DNA from: Aureispira sp963837355
Lineage (GTDB): Bacteria; Bacteroidota; Bacteroidia; Chitinophagales; Saprospiraceae
Length of the DNA: 64,000 nucleotides
Assembly (NCBI GenBank): GCA_963837355.1
Contig: CAWIMY010000003.1
Coordinates: 620,001 to 684,000, forward strand
Direction: 5' to 3'
How positions within the stretch are numbered: position 1 is the stretch's first letter; each line of letters opens with the position of its first letter. Under the pieces are notes generated by a model. The model was not told the DNA's origin. It ran no database searches and saw only the letters and a program-made list of their open reading frames with translations. Of the stretch, positions 47,847 to 56,199 are shown in pieces. The position numbers and the translations under genes are program-made.

Positions 47847-48395
47847 ATGACCACTTCCAATTATCGCCGTTTAGGTCGCTACACGGCCTTGTTCTCTTTT
47901 CTATTTGGAATAGCTATTTTTTTCGCCTTTTTTCTGGTGGGTGGGATCAATTGGATACTACTAGGGTATGGGTTTATTGTACTGGCAGGTCTCTTCAATA
48001 TAGCGGTATTGCTTGGCCTTTCGATGAAAGCCCGCCAAGATCAACCCAATAAACGACGGCTTTATAAAACAGCCAGGCTACTACTGCTCAATATTCCCGT
48101 CTCGTTCTGTTATGTTTACTTTGTCCTGCTCTTATTCGGCACCATGCGTATCACGTTCATCAATGATACATCTGATACCTTGACGAATATCGAGATTGTC
48201 GGTTGCGGGGCTGGTTTTATTGACCAATTGCAAGCAGGCGAGCAAAAAACTGTTTGGGTGCCCATCAATGGCGATTGCTCCCTGTCACTTGTTTATCAAC
48301 AAAAGGGGCAGTCAAAAAGTGAAGTCATCAGCGGCTACGTGACCCGTTTGACCGCGCGGGTTACAAAGCTTTTTGGACGGAATGGCGGGTACTAA
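47847..48395 (+). CDS. Hypothetical membrane protein
   Basis: A 182-residue protein with about three membrane helices in the first 110 residues. An extracytoplasmic C-terminal domain follows (MRITFINDTSDTLTNIEIVGCGAG ...), ending with a basic RLTARVTKLFGRNGGY. The family is not recognised. The next small gene starts 31 bp later on the same strand. Confidence 0.65.
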   Translation: MTTSNYRRLGRYTALFSFLFGIAIFFAFFLVGGINWILLGYGFIVLAGLFNIAVLLGLSMKARQDQPNKRRLYKTARLLLLNIPVSFCYVYFVLLLFGTMRITFINDTSDTLTNIEIVGCGAGFIDQLQAGEQKTVWVPINGDCSLSLVYQQKGQSKSEVISGYVTRLTARVTKLFGRNGGY

Positions 48396-48426
48396 AAACC
48401 GCTTTAATGACAGCCGATGAATAAGT

Positions 48427-48723
48427 GTGAAAGCAGCCTTCTTTCTAAGTTTAATGGTACTATTGTGGGGCGTTTATGTCCTATTGGATCAAGGGATAAG
48501 CCTTAGCTACATGCAAGATGGTTACGGCTCTACAGAGAGAGATTTGGAGGTCTTAATAGAGGTAATCAACCAAGGCGCTCAGGAACGGACAGCGCTTCAG
48601 GAAGTGTTGGCGCGCCATTTTCCACGCGATTCTACTACTTGGAATCAAGATACGATTCCTTTAGAACGGGTAACACTTTTATTAGAAAACAACCGCTTTG
48701 TTGGTGTTTTGAAGCAATGGTAA
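48427..48723 (+). CDS. Small membrane-anchored hypothetical protein
   Basis: A 98-residue protein with a GTG start. One N-terminal hydrophobic helix or uncleaved signal (AAFFLSLMVLLWGVYVLL) is followed by an acidic soluble part (LEVLIEVINQGAQERTALQEVL). Not recognised. It lies in line with the preceding membrane protein gene and could be cotranscribed. Confidence 0.55.
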   Translation: MKAAFFLSLMVLLWGVYVLLDQGISLSYMQDGYGSTERDLEVLIEVINQGAQERTALQEVLARHFPRDSTTWNQDTIPLERVTLLLENNRFVGVLKQW

Positions 48724-48745
48724 CCCCGCTTGGCCAACAACCCCA

Positions 48746-49351
48746 CTAGTAAGCATTACACCAATAAAAAAGATCAAAGAAACAGGTTTTCATTTCCTTT
48801 TGAAAATGCACATAGACGGGCAGATCAAAGACGAAAGCCTCCATTTCTTCGTAATTAGCGATTTCGGTGGTGTAGCGCTCGGCTTCTACTATAAAGTAAG
48901 CGCGGTGGTTGTGGTAGTAGGTCGGAATGACTTCTTTATTGAGCAGGAGGGCGCAAAGCGTGATCCAATCGACCAGTTCCGTGATGGTCTCTTTATTCAT
49001 AAAAACACTGGCTTCGTGAATTTCTAAAGGCATATGGTGAACGCTATAAAATTGCTCGTGCCAATGGCTAAAAATCTGGTTAAGGGCAAAATTAGCCTTC
49101 TTGGAGCGCCGCTCATATTGTTCTTCAAACCCCAATTGGTGCAACAGCGCATCCCATTCTAGTTGCTGCTGTACATAGAGTTGGTAGGCCAAATCCTCGA
49201 AAAGCTTCGCGGTAAGGCCGTGCAAGTGGTAGTGTGCCAAAAAATCAATTCGATATTCTTCTGACAGTGGCCAATCTTGTGTAATTCCTTTTAATAAACG
49301 TTGTCGAATAGTGGTGCCATGTCCCCCTGTTATGCTAAAGTCCCAAGCCAT
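48746..49351 (-). CDS. Hypothetical protein
   Basis: A 201-residue protein rich in Tyr, Trp, His and Phe, with no signal peptide or membrane helix. It contains LFEDLAYQLYVQQQLEWDALLHQLGFEEQYERR (helical) and an acidic EEMEAFVFDLPVYVHF strand. Not recognised. It is on the minus strand directly downstream of the AraC-type gene, with one base between stop and start, so the two are one operon. Confidence 0.6.
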   Translation of the reverse strand: MAWDFSITGGHGTTIRQRLLKGITQDWPLSEEYRIDFLAHYHLHGLTAKLFEDLAYQLYVQQQLEWDALLHQLGFEEQYERRSKKANFALNQIFSHWHEQFYSVHHMPLEIHEASVFMNKETITELVDWITLCALLLNKEVIPTYYHNHRAYFIVEAERYTTEIANYEEMEAFVFDLPVYVHFQKEMKTCFFDLFYWCNAY

Positions 49352-49804
49352 TTAACTGATTAAGCGTTTCATTTGTGAAGGGTTTTTCCCAAAATGGCGT
49401 TTAAACGAGCGGCTGAAATGCGCCAAATCCTCAAAGCAGACTTCCAAATATACCTCGGATGGTATCTTTTCCGTTTGCACTAAAAGGCGTTTGGCCAACT
49501 CAATACGTTGACGCTTAGTCCATTGGTGGAGGCTACTGTTATAGAGATTTTTGAATTCATGGTTGAAAGTGGACAAACTTCGTCCCGACATCCGCGCCAA
49601 TTGCTCCAAGGGAATATTGTATTGAAAGTTATGTTGCATAAACTGCTCCAAATTTACCCGCTCCGCTTGGGAATAAGCTTTGAGAATGGGGAACAACTCG
49701 GGGCGCACTTGCCCTATTGCCAATAAGGCTTCTAGAGTTTTTAATTCTAGCATCGGTTTATCGAGTTGGATATTTTGTTGAATGTACGTCCAAATGGATT
49801 CCAT
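49352..49804 (-). CDS. AraC-type helix-turn-helix regulator (short)
   Basis: A 150-residue protein whose last ~100 residues are an AraC DNA-binding domain: IPLEQLARMSGRSLSTFNHEFKNLYNSSLHQWTKRQRIELAKRLL, then VYLEVCFEDLAHFSRSFKRHFGKNPSQMKR. The usual ligand domain (~150 residues) is missing; only ~45 helical residues precede the HTH. There is no room for it, because CorA begins 31 bp upstream. It is either a natural short form or a truncated gene. Confidence 0.8.
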   Translation of the reverse strand: MESIWTYIQQNIQLDKPMLELKTLEALLAIGQVRPELFPILKAYSQAERVNLEQFMQHNFQYNIPLEQLARMSGRSLSTFNHEFKNLYNSSLHQWTKRQRIELAKRLLVQTEKIPSEVYLEVCFEDLAHFSRSFKRHFGKNPSQMKRLIS

Positions 49805-49835
49805 GAGGGCTTCGAGTAAGCCGTACAGCCCCCTT

Positions 49836-50789
49836 CTACCGAATCCAACGCTTGCTCTTAAAAAATAGCAAAGCCCCTACAAAGGTCACCAACATCAACC
49901 CCAGCACCACCCAATAACCATAAGGGGTTTCCAATTCGGGCATATGCTTAAAATTCATTCCATAAATACCCGCAATGAGCGTTGGTAAAGAGATACAAAC
50001 CGTAATAACTGTGAGAGTTCTAAAAATCTTATTTTGTTCTAGGTCAATCTTGATATTAATATTGTCTTTGAGGCCATCCAAACGGTCAAAATTATATTGA
50101 ACATGCTCCGAGACCACCACCAAATCTTGTAGCTCCAATTGTAAGTTGTAGTGGATTTCGGGGTGGAGTTTGGCTTTTTCTAGCAAGAGCAAAATACGCT
50201 GAAAACGATTGAGTGAAGACTTGATCAGGTGGTTATTCAGCTTGATAACAGTAATATAATCCAAATCTTTTTCGACGTATTGACGCTTGGAAAGGATGTC
50301 GATGTACAAGCCTTTGATTTTGCTGGTAATTAACTCGGTCAAGTCGGCGTAGTAATCGGAAATGATGGCGATTTGATAGAAAAATTGTTGCCAATGCAAG
50401 GTATGTTCTGCCTCTTCAAAGGAAACCTCAATCTGCTCATAGGGTGCCAAAGCCCGCTGTACGCCCGCACTCAAAAAATAAAAAATAAGATTGTCTTTGA
50501 TGATGAATACAAACACCTCTTCCTCAAAATGAACCGCCTCAGAGTAGCTTGGAACAATAACATTAAAGGCCAACTGTTCTGGTGTTCGGATGTAGTGCGA
50601 GCTCAATTCAATATCTCCCGTAGAAGAAAAAATACCTAAATCCAGTTCAAAACAAGCCTTGAGCGCGGCCAATTCTACCTCAGAAACATCGACACAACGC
50701 ACCCTGACTAGGTCTTCTCGATAGGAATGCAACGTTGCTGGATCGGTAAGCCTGCGCTGCGCTCCATTCTTATAATATAGTTCTATCAT
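49836..50789 (-). CDS. corA: CorA-family divalent-cation transporter
   Basis: A 317-residue protein with the CorA pore signature YGMNF followed by a final helix (YWVVLGLMLVTFVGALLFF), and a penultimate helix (RTLTVITVCISLPTLIAGI). The N-terminal two thirds is the cytoplasmic domain, including the long stalk helix (DNINIKIDLEQNKIFRT). CorA proteins form pentamers that move Mg2+ or Co2+. It is divergent from nothing nearby and lies upstream of the AraC gene on the same strand. Confidence 0.92.
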   Translation of the reverse strand: MIELYYKNGAQRRLTDPATLHSYREDLVRVRCVDVSEVELAALKACFELDLGIFSSTGDIELSSHYIRTPEQLAFNVIVPSYSEAVHFEEEVFVFIIKDNLIFYFLSAGVQRALAPYEQIEVSFEEAEHTLHWQQFFYQIAIISDYYADLTELITSKIKGLYIDILSKRQYVEKDLDYITVIKLNNHLIKSSLNRFQRILLLLEKAKLHPEIHYNLQLELQDLVVVSEHVQYNFDRLDGLKDNINIKIDLEQNKIFRTLTVITVCISLPTLIAGIYGMNFKHMPELETPYGYWVVLGLMLVTFVGALLFFKSKRWIR

Positions 50790-50818
50790 CCCTATTAGAG
50801 CGGCCTAAGCTGGCGCAT

Positions 50819-51289
50819 TTAAAAATATTGCACGGTTATTCTCACCGTAGACGCTTGTCCATTGTGATAAAAATCAAAGTTGCTAAAACTAGGTTTGCTC
50901 CAGCCCCTGTGTTCGTGGTTAGAAAAGCCATAGCCCTCTTTTGGGAAAGCAAAGCTGTAATCCATTTTTTTATTGTCATTCTCATCATCTAACAAAGCAA
51001 TGCCATACGTGCCTGTAGGCAATTGAATTTGGAAACGCACTTGTTGGTTGCGGTAATCCTTCTTTGGAACGATGATCTTTTGAAAGGGCTTTTCTTGACT
51101 AAAAGACTGTTGATCTTTGTATAATCCAATGGCAATACTTCCCTTAGCACTTCTAATATTGTCCACAATAATTGTAACAGGGCCTTCGGCGGCAGGCGTT
51201 TTGCCAAAAGACATCAACAAGCTGCTGCTAAACAATAACCCGAGCAATGCTAGGCTAGTTAATAGGATGGGTAGGGTTGGCTTCTTCAT
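50819..51289 (-). CDS. DUF2141-family exported protein
   Basis: A 156-residue protein with a signal peptide (ILLTSLALLGLLFSSSLLMSF). The DUF2141 fold is visible: IIVDNIRSAKGSIAIGLYKD, VRFQIQLPTGTYGIALLDDENDNKKMDYSFAFPKEGYGFSN. The family is a small periplasmic or secreted beta-sandwich of unknown function, common in Bacteroidota. ATG at 51289 is preferred because it starts the signal peptide. Confidence 0.85.
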   Translation of the reverse strand: MKKPTLPILLTSLALLGLLFSSSLLMSFGKTPAAEGPVTIIVDNIRSAKGSIAIGLYKDQQSFSQEKPFQKIIVPKKDYRNQQVRFQIQLPTGTYGIALLDDENDNKKMDYSFAFPKEGYGFSNHEHRGWSKPSFSNFDFYHNGQASTVRITVQYF

Positions 51290-51458
51290 AAAAACTAAAA
51301 TAAAGTCCCATTGACCAAGGGTACAAAAGACAGTCAACTAAGGACGGTGTGGTAAATAAATAAAATACCGATTAGAAACTATTTTGTCCCCAATCGGTAC
51401 CTTTTATTAACACCAATTATTTTATAAAGTTGCTTGGCTCACTAGGATTTATCTCCTC

Positions 51459-53885
51459 CTACATAAAATACAAAGGCGGAAACTGAGCGGGGTTAGATTC
51501 GTGCATCAAGGCATAGACTTTTTCGAATACATCTTCTACACTTGGCTTGATTACATAATCCCCATCAGAGCCATAAGGCGGGCGAACATCCGCCGCCGTA
51601 ATTGTCACAGGCTCCGCGTCTAAGGCAAAGTAGCCTTTCTGTTCTACTAATATTTTTTGTAATAAATAGGCCGTTGCCCCTCCTGCAAAATCTTCGTCTA
51701 ATAACACCAAACGGTTGGTTTTGCGCAACGATTCGCCAATTTGACCATGCAAATCAAACGGCATAAGTGATTGCACATCAATCAGCTCTACCGAAATGCC
51801 TTCTTGCTCCAACCGCGCGATGGCCTCTTGGGCAACGCGTACACTAGAGCCGTAAGTCACTAAAGTAACATCGCTCCCCTCTTGAAGCGTTTCAGGAATG
51901 CCTACAGGAACCGTGAATTCGGCTACATTACTCGGTAATTTTTCTTTTAGGCGATAGCCATTCAAACACTCAATAATCAACGCAGGATCATCCGACTGTA
52001 GCATGGTGTTGTAAAAACCTGCTGCTTGCGTCATATCTCTGGGCACCAATAAGCAAATCCCTTTGAGGCTATTAAGAATCAGACCAATCGGAGAACCTGA
52101 GTGCCAAATCCCTTCTAAACGGTGGCCTCTCGTACGGATAATCGCAGGCGCTTGTTGAATGCCATTAGAGCGATAGCGCAACGTTGCTAAATCATCGGAC
52201 AACGCCGACAAGGCATAGATTAAATAATCTAGGTACTGGATTTCTGCAATAGGTCGCAAGCCGCGCATGGACATGCCAATTGCTTGCCCCATGATCGTCC
52301 ATTCGCGGATGCCCGTGTCAAATACCCGTGCTTCGCCGTGCTTTTCTTGTAAGCCTGCAAACCCTTGGTTAACGTCTCCAATTTGTCCCACGTCTTCGCC
52401 AAAAGCAAAAATACGCGGGTTATTTTTTAGATGTGCATCAAAACAGGCATTGAGTATTTCGGAACCATTTTTGAGCGGTGCTTTATCGGCATATTCAGCA
52501 GGAACCACGGCTATTTTTTGAGCCGCATACGGCGTGTCGCTGTACAAGCGGCTAGTATAAGTCGTTCTAAAATCGGCCATCGCCTCTTGCAGCCAATCCT
52601 TCAAAGCTGTAACACTCGCGTGCTGTTGGTCTTTGACTACATGCAGCACTTGCCGCGCCGCACGGAGGACATCTTTGTGGGTAGGATCAATGCTGCTGGA
52701 TAATTTATTGATAATTTGGGCAATACCATCTTCGTTGGCAAATTGTTCTTGCAAAGGCTGCAATAAGCTCATGGCTTGCTCTAAACGGGCTTTGATTGGC
52801 GCATTAAAATTGCTCCAAGCGAGTTTGATGGAAGCGCGAACTTCTTTTTGAGCTTGTTTTTCGATGGCTGTTAGCTCCTCTTCGTTTGCCCATCCTTGTT
52901 GGATGATCCAAGCTTTCATTTGTACAATACCATCCATTTCTTTCTCGAATTGGAGGCGTGCTTGGTCTTTGTAGCGCTCATGTGAGCCTGACGTGGAGTG
53001 CCCTTGTGGCTGGGTCACTTCTTCGACATGGAACAGGCAGGGGCGGTGGCTTTCGCGGACGGCTTCAATTTCAGTTTCAAATAGCTCGCGCATGTGAGCG
53101 TAATCCCACCCTTTGGTGGTGTGGATGTCCATGCCTTTTTCATCGGCTGTTTGTGGCTGAAAACCTGCCAAGGCTTCCGAAATACTCCCCTTAGCGGTTT
53201 GGTATTCTTTGGGTACCGAAATACCGTAGCCATCGTCCCATACAAAAACTGCTAGGGGGACTTGCATGACAGCGGCTGCGTTTAGGGTTTCCCAAAAAAC
53301 GCCTTCCGAAGTACTGGCATCGCCAATACAGCAAAAAGAGACTTCGCGGCCTTGGTTAGAGAAGGGGGTACCTTCTGCTAAATCGGGCGAGTGTTTGTAT
53401 TTTTTGGAAGCCAGTGCCAAGCCCAAAGAACGAGCCATTTGTCCGCCTGTAGGCGAGATGTCAGCACTGACATTTTTTAGATTTTTCTGTTCTAACCACT
53501 CCCCTTGCGCATCTACTAATGGCGTGGCAAAGTGAGAATTCATTTGGCGACCTGCCGAAAAAGGCTCGTGCTCAGGATCAGCATGGGCGTAGAGTTGGGC
53601 GTACAATTGTTCTACGGTGGCTAGTCCTGCGGCTAACATAAACGTTTGCCCACGGTAATAACCAGAACGAAAATCGCCTTTTTTGAAGGCTCTTGCCATC
53701 GCTACTTGGGCGATTTCTTTGCCCGCTCCAAAAATTCCAAACTTGGCTTTGCCTGTCAAGACTTCTTTGCGCCCCATCAAACTGACTTGGCGACTGATAC
53801 AGGCTGTTCTAAAATCTTCTAGTGCTTCTTGCTGAAAGGCATCGGAATACGTCGAGGAATTTTGCTCTAGCTTGGTTTGGCTCAT
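51459..53885 (-). CDS. Fused E1 alpha/beta 2-oxoacid dehydrogenase
   Basis: An 808-residue fusion. Residues 1-~390 are the E1 alpha subunit (SLMGRKEVLTGKAKFGIFGAGKE, FCCIGDASTSEGVFWETLNAAAVM, the thiamine-diphosphate region). Residues ~450-808 are E1 beta (FGEDVGQIGDVNQGFAGLQEKHG, IREWTIMGQAIGMSMRGLRPI). E1 decarboxylates a 2-oxoacid and acetylates or acylates the E2 lipoyl arm. The fused form is typical in Bacteroidota and usually annotated as branched-chain (2-oxoisovalerate) dehydrogenase. E2 and E3 genes are not in the window. No single-residue defect was seen. Confidence 0.9.
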   Translation of the reverse strand: MSQTKLEQNSSTYSDAFQQEALEDFRTACISRQVSLMGRKEVLTGKAKFGIFGAGKEIAQVAMARAFKKGDFRSGYYRGQTFMLAAGLATVEQLYAQLYAHADPEHEPFSAGRQMNSHFATPLVDAQGEWLEQKNLKNVSADISPTGGQMARSLGLALASKKYKHSPDLAEGTPFSNQGREVSFCCIGDASTSEGVFWETLNAAAVMQVPLAVFVWDDGYGISVPKEYQTAKGSISEALAGFQPQTADEKGMDIHTTKGWDYAHMRELFETEIEAVRESHRPCLFHVEEVTQPQGHSTSGSHERYKDQARLQFEKEMDGIVQMKAWIIQQGWANEEELTAIEKQAQKEVRASIKLAWSNFNAPIKARLEQAMSLLQPLQEQFANEDGIAQIINKLSSSIDPTHKDVLRAARQVLHVVKDQQHASVTALKDWLQEAMADFRTTYTSRLYSDTPYAAQKIAVVPAEYADKAPLKNGSEILNACFDAHLKNNPRIFAFGEDVGQIGDVNQGFAGLQEKHGEARVFDTGIREWTIMGQAIGMSMRGLRPIAEIQYLDYLIYALSALSDDLATLRYRSNGIQQAPAIIRTRGHRLEGIWHSGSPIGLILNSLKGICLLVPRDMTQAAGFYNTMLQSDDPALIIECLNGYRLKEKLPSNVAEFTVPVGIPETLQEGSDVTLVTYGSSVRVAQEAIARLEQEGISVELIDVQSLMPFDLHGQIGESLRKTNRLVLLDEDFAGGATAYLLQKILVEQKGYFALDAEPVTITAADVRPPYGSDGDYVIKPSVEDVFEKVYALMHESNPAQFPPLYFM

Positions 53886-54277
53886 GTTCTTTTATTTTTA
53901 GTTGGCACAACAATTCTACAGATCGCTTGACAAACAAGCACAGATACCATCGAAATAACCTGTTGATTGTGGACGATAAGGCCGAAGAATTATTAAGAAT
54001 TGGACGGTTCGTTGACGGTGGTGTGATTCCTTTAAACAACGATAGTAGCCGAAAAGTTGATGACTACCGCGCCCTATACGGGTGCAAAAATATAACAATT
54101 TCTTGGAGCGTAAGAAGCTATTTAGAAAATTAATCAAAAAAAGACAAAGGAGTTGAAAAGGTTTGGCGTATTTCTTGGGAATTTTGATTGATAACAGGGT
54201 TCTTTTTTAAAGCTTTTGCCGATTCTCAACAGCTGCCAAAATGCCCACTCTCCTTAATATTTTTATAACTCCTTCCC
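53886..54277. other. Divergent gap of 392 bp, no clear element
   Basis: This lies between the E1 fusion (minus) and the first DUF1573 gene (plus). It should hold two promoters, but I find no convincing TAnnTTTG box with a paired TTG. No ORF is credible; the ORF-like stretches on either strand lack family features and have poor codon use. Confidence 0.4.
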
Positions 54278-54775
54278 TTGTCTTCTATTATCACCCTATC
54301 TATAAAAAGCCAAATAGTCGCTTGTTTCACCTTCTTGTTATGCTCGGTTGTGGGACTTGCTTCTGCACAGCAGCTGCAATTGGAGCCCTATCAAGGGCTA
54401 CAAGACGGGCATTTGCCTAGCTTATTGCCAAAGGATTCAGCGGCCCTTACCTTCTACCAAACAACGAAGGATCCGTTGTCTTGGGACTATGGAACAATTG
54501 AAGAAGGCAGTATAGGGCTGCGCTTTTTTCAGTTTAGAAATACAGGCACAGCACCCTTGGTTATTACCAATGCTAAAACCAGTTGTGGTTGCTTGACGGC
54601 TAGTTATCCCAAGCTTCCTATACTACCCAACGAAATCGGCTATCTCAAAATAAGCTACCATACGCAGCGAATTGGGTATTTTAAAAAATGGGTGCAGCTC
54701 TTTACTTATGGAAAATCTGGACAACTTACTACTACGCTACAAATAACTGGCACGGTAGTGGCAAAGAAAAGGTAG
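54278..54775 (+). CDS. DUF1573-domain exported protein, copy 1
   Basis: A 165-residue protein with a signal-like CFTFLLCSVVGLASAQ. The mature domain starts near QLQLEPYQG and has WDYGTIEEGSIGLRFFQFRNTGTAPLVI and the conserved SCGC motif (KTSCGCLTASYPK). DUF1573 is an Ig-like fold abundant in Bacteroidota; function unknown. The start is a TTG at 54278, since no ATG precedes the signal in this frame; a frameshift further upstream cannot be excluded. It is the most divergent of three tandem copies. Confidence 0.8.
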   Translation: MSSIITLSIKSQIVACFTFLLCSVVGLASAQQLQLEPYQGLQDGHLPSLLPKDSAALTFYQTTKDPLSWDYGTIEEGSIGLRFFQFRNTGTAPLVITNAKTSCGCLTASYPKLPILPNEIGYLKISYHTQRIGYFKKWVQLFTYGKSGQLTTTLQITGTVVAKKR

Positions 54776-54938
54776 AGGCTAGAAAGGAGGAAAAGTAGTT
54801 TTTTGAACTTCTTCCACCCTTTAACTAAAATTTTAGTTGATAAACTTGCAAGAATCATTTTTTCGTTGTACTCTTGTATGGTCATCTAACTGACTATTGT
54901 TTTTTAACGACAATTCTGACTAATAAAAATTACTACCA

Positions 54939-55436
54939 ATGAAAAAGATTATCTCCCTAATGGCCGTTGTTTTGGCGACTGCCTCAATGGCCTTTGCACA
55001 GGACATTAATTTTGAAGCTTACCAAGGTGAAAAATCTGGTGCCAGCGATTTGGCAACTGCTGATGAGCAAAGTGGTGCTAAAATCAAACAAACTGGAACA
55101 GAGGCTACGAGCTGGAATTACGGTAACATTGCCCAGTCTTCGACGGGGGTTCGCTTCTTTAAATTCAAAAACACAGGTACGGCTCCCCTCGTTATTTCTG
55201 CGGCCAAAGGTAGCTGTGGTTGTACCGTCCCCTCTTACCCCAAAGAGCCCATCATGCCTGGTGAAGCGGGGTACATCAAAGTAAAATACGATACCAAGCG
55301 TATCGGCCAATATACGAAGTATGTCACGTTGACTACTAATGCCACGTCCAACACTACTACCCGTTTGAAAATTTACGGTTTGGTAGAGGCGGAAGCTGAG
55401 GCGACTCCTGTCAAGGAAAAAAATATGTTTAACTAA
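54939..55436 (+). CDS. DUF1573-domain exported protein, copy 2
   Basis: A 165-residue protein with signal peptide (IISLMAVVLATASMAFAQ). Core: WNYGNIAQSSTGVRFFKFKNTGTAPLVI, SCGCTVPSYPKEPIMPGE and KVKYDTKRIGQYTKYVTLTTN. The C-terminus is a short Glu/Lys tail. Closely related to copy 3. Separated from copy 1 by a 163-bp gap, so it probably has its own promoter. Confidence 0.88.
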   Translation: MKKIISLMAVVLATASMAFAQDINFEAYQGEKSGASDLATADEQSGAKIKQTGTEATSWNYGNIAQSSTGVRFFKFKNTGTAPLVISAAKGSCGCTVPSYPKEPIMPGEAGYIKVKYDTKRIGQYTKYVTLTTNATSNTTTRLKIYGLVEAEAEATPVKEKNMFN

Positions 55437-55504
55437 GACACTATATGCTTACGAATCTACTTGTAAGCCCCTCTAATTAATAACTACTAATAAATTTTAT
55501 ACCA

Positions 55505-56005
55505 ATGAAAAACGTTATTTCTTTGATGGCTGTTTTACTAGCCACTGTATCTTTCGCTTTTGCTCAAGAGATTAAATTTGTTCCTTACGAAGCGGGTGAT
55601 TATGTCAAGGCTGCTGGTGCGGACGAAAAGGCAGGTGCTCAAATGAGCCAGCCTGGCACCAACGCAATGGAGTGGGACTATGGCAACATTGAAAATGCTA
55701 CTACAGGTTACCGCTTCTTCAAATTTACCAATACGGGTTCTGGCCCTTTGGTTATTTCTGCGGCTAAAGGTAGCTGTGGTTGTACCGTTCCTTCTTACCC
55801 CAAAGAACCGATTATGCCTGGTGAAAGTGAATTCATCAAGGTAAAATACGATACGAAACGTACGGGTGCTTATACAAAATATGTGACGTTGACTACCAAC
55901 TCTCAAAGCAACGCTACTACTCGTTTGAAAATCTTCGGTACCGTAGCCGCGCCCGCTGGTACGCCTGCGATGCCTGCTACTCCCGCTAAGTCTGCTGTTA
56001 AATAA
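55505..56005 (+). CDS. DUF1573-domain exported protein, copy 3
   Basis: A 166-residue paralogue of copy 2 with signal peptide (VISLMAVLLATVSFAFAQ), WDYGNIENATTGYRFFKFTNTGSGPLVI, the same SCGCTVPSYPKEPIMPGE, and a Pro/Ala-rich tail. Copies 2 and 3 are the closest pair and may have arisen by a recent duplication. It ends before a strong terminator. Confidence 0.88.
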   Translation: MKNVISLMAVLLATVSFAFAQEIKFVPYEAGDYVKAAGADEKAGAQMSQPGTNAMEWDYGNIENATTGYRFFKFTNTGSGPLVISAAKGSCGCTVPSYPKEPIMPGESEFIKVKYDTKRTGAYTKYVTLTTNSQSNATTRLKIFGTVAAPAGTPAMPATPAKSAVK

Positions 56006-56050
56006 GTAACTTGGTCTGATAGCAGCAGCCGTTTGTGCTTCTGCTTATTG

Positions 56051-56090
56051 AGCGTTCGTTCCGATGTATTCGGAACGAACGCTTTTTTTG
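56051..56090 (+). terminator. Strong terminator after the DUF1573 genes
   Basis: A perfect 14-bp stem (AGCGTTCGTTCCGA against TCGGAACGAACGCT) with a 5-nt loop is followed by TTTTTTG. It is a textbook Rho-independent terminator 46 nt past the stop of the third DUF1573 gene. Confidence 0.92.
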
Positions 56091-56099
56091 TTTGTGGTT

Positions 56100-56181
56100 T
56101 GTGTGGGTGCGGGCGTTGTGTGGGTGCGGGCGTTGTGTGGGTGTGGGCGTTGTGTGGGTGTGGGCGTTGTGTGGGTGCGGG
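56100..56181 (+). repeat. 17-bp G-rich tandem repeat
   Basis: About 4.8 copies of a 17-base unit GTGTGGGTGCGGGCGTT (with TGTGGG variants) run from 56100 to 56181, two GGG runs per unit. G-quadruplex formation on the plus strand is plausible. It lies between the DUF1573 terminator and the end of the DUF3298 gene. Confidence 0.9.
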
Positions 56182-56199
56182 GCGAATGCAATTCGCCCC
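56179..56199. repeat. Palindrome GGGGCGAAT-GCA-ATTCGCCCC
   Basis: A 9-bp perfect stem with a 3-nt loop, the same core as a widespread dispersed repeat in bacterial genomes (GGGGCGAAT/ATTCGCCCC), which I recall but cannot search here. It overlaps the stop codon of the DUF3298 gene and may act as its terminator hairpin. Confidence 0.6.

Noticed and set aside
51459..53885. Possible frameshift fusing two E1 genes
   Set aside because: The alpha/beta fusion is typical of Bacteroidota and the frame is continuous through a plausible linker.
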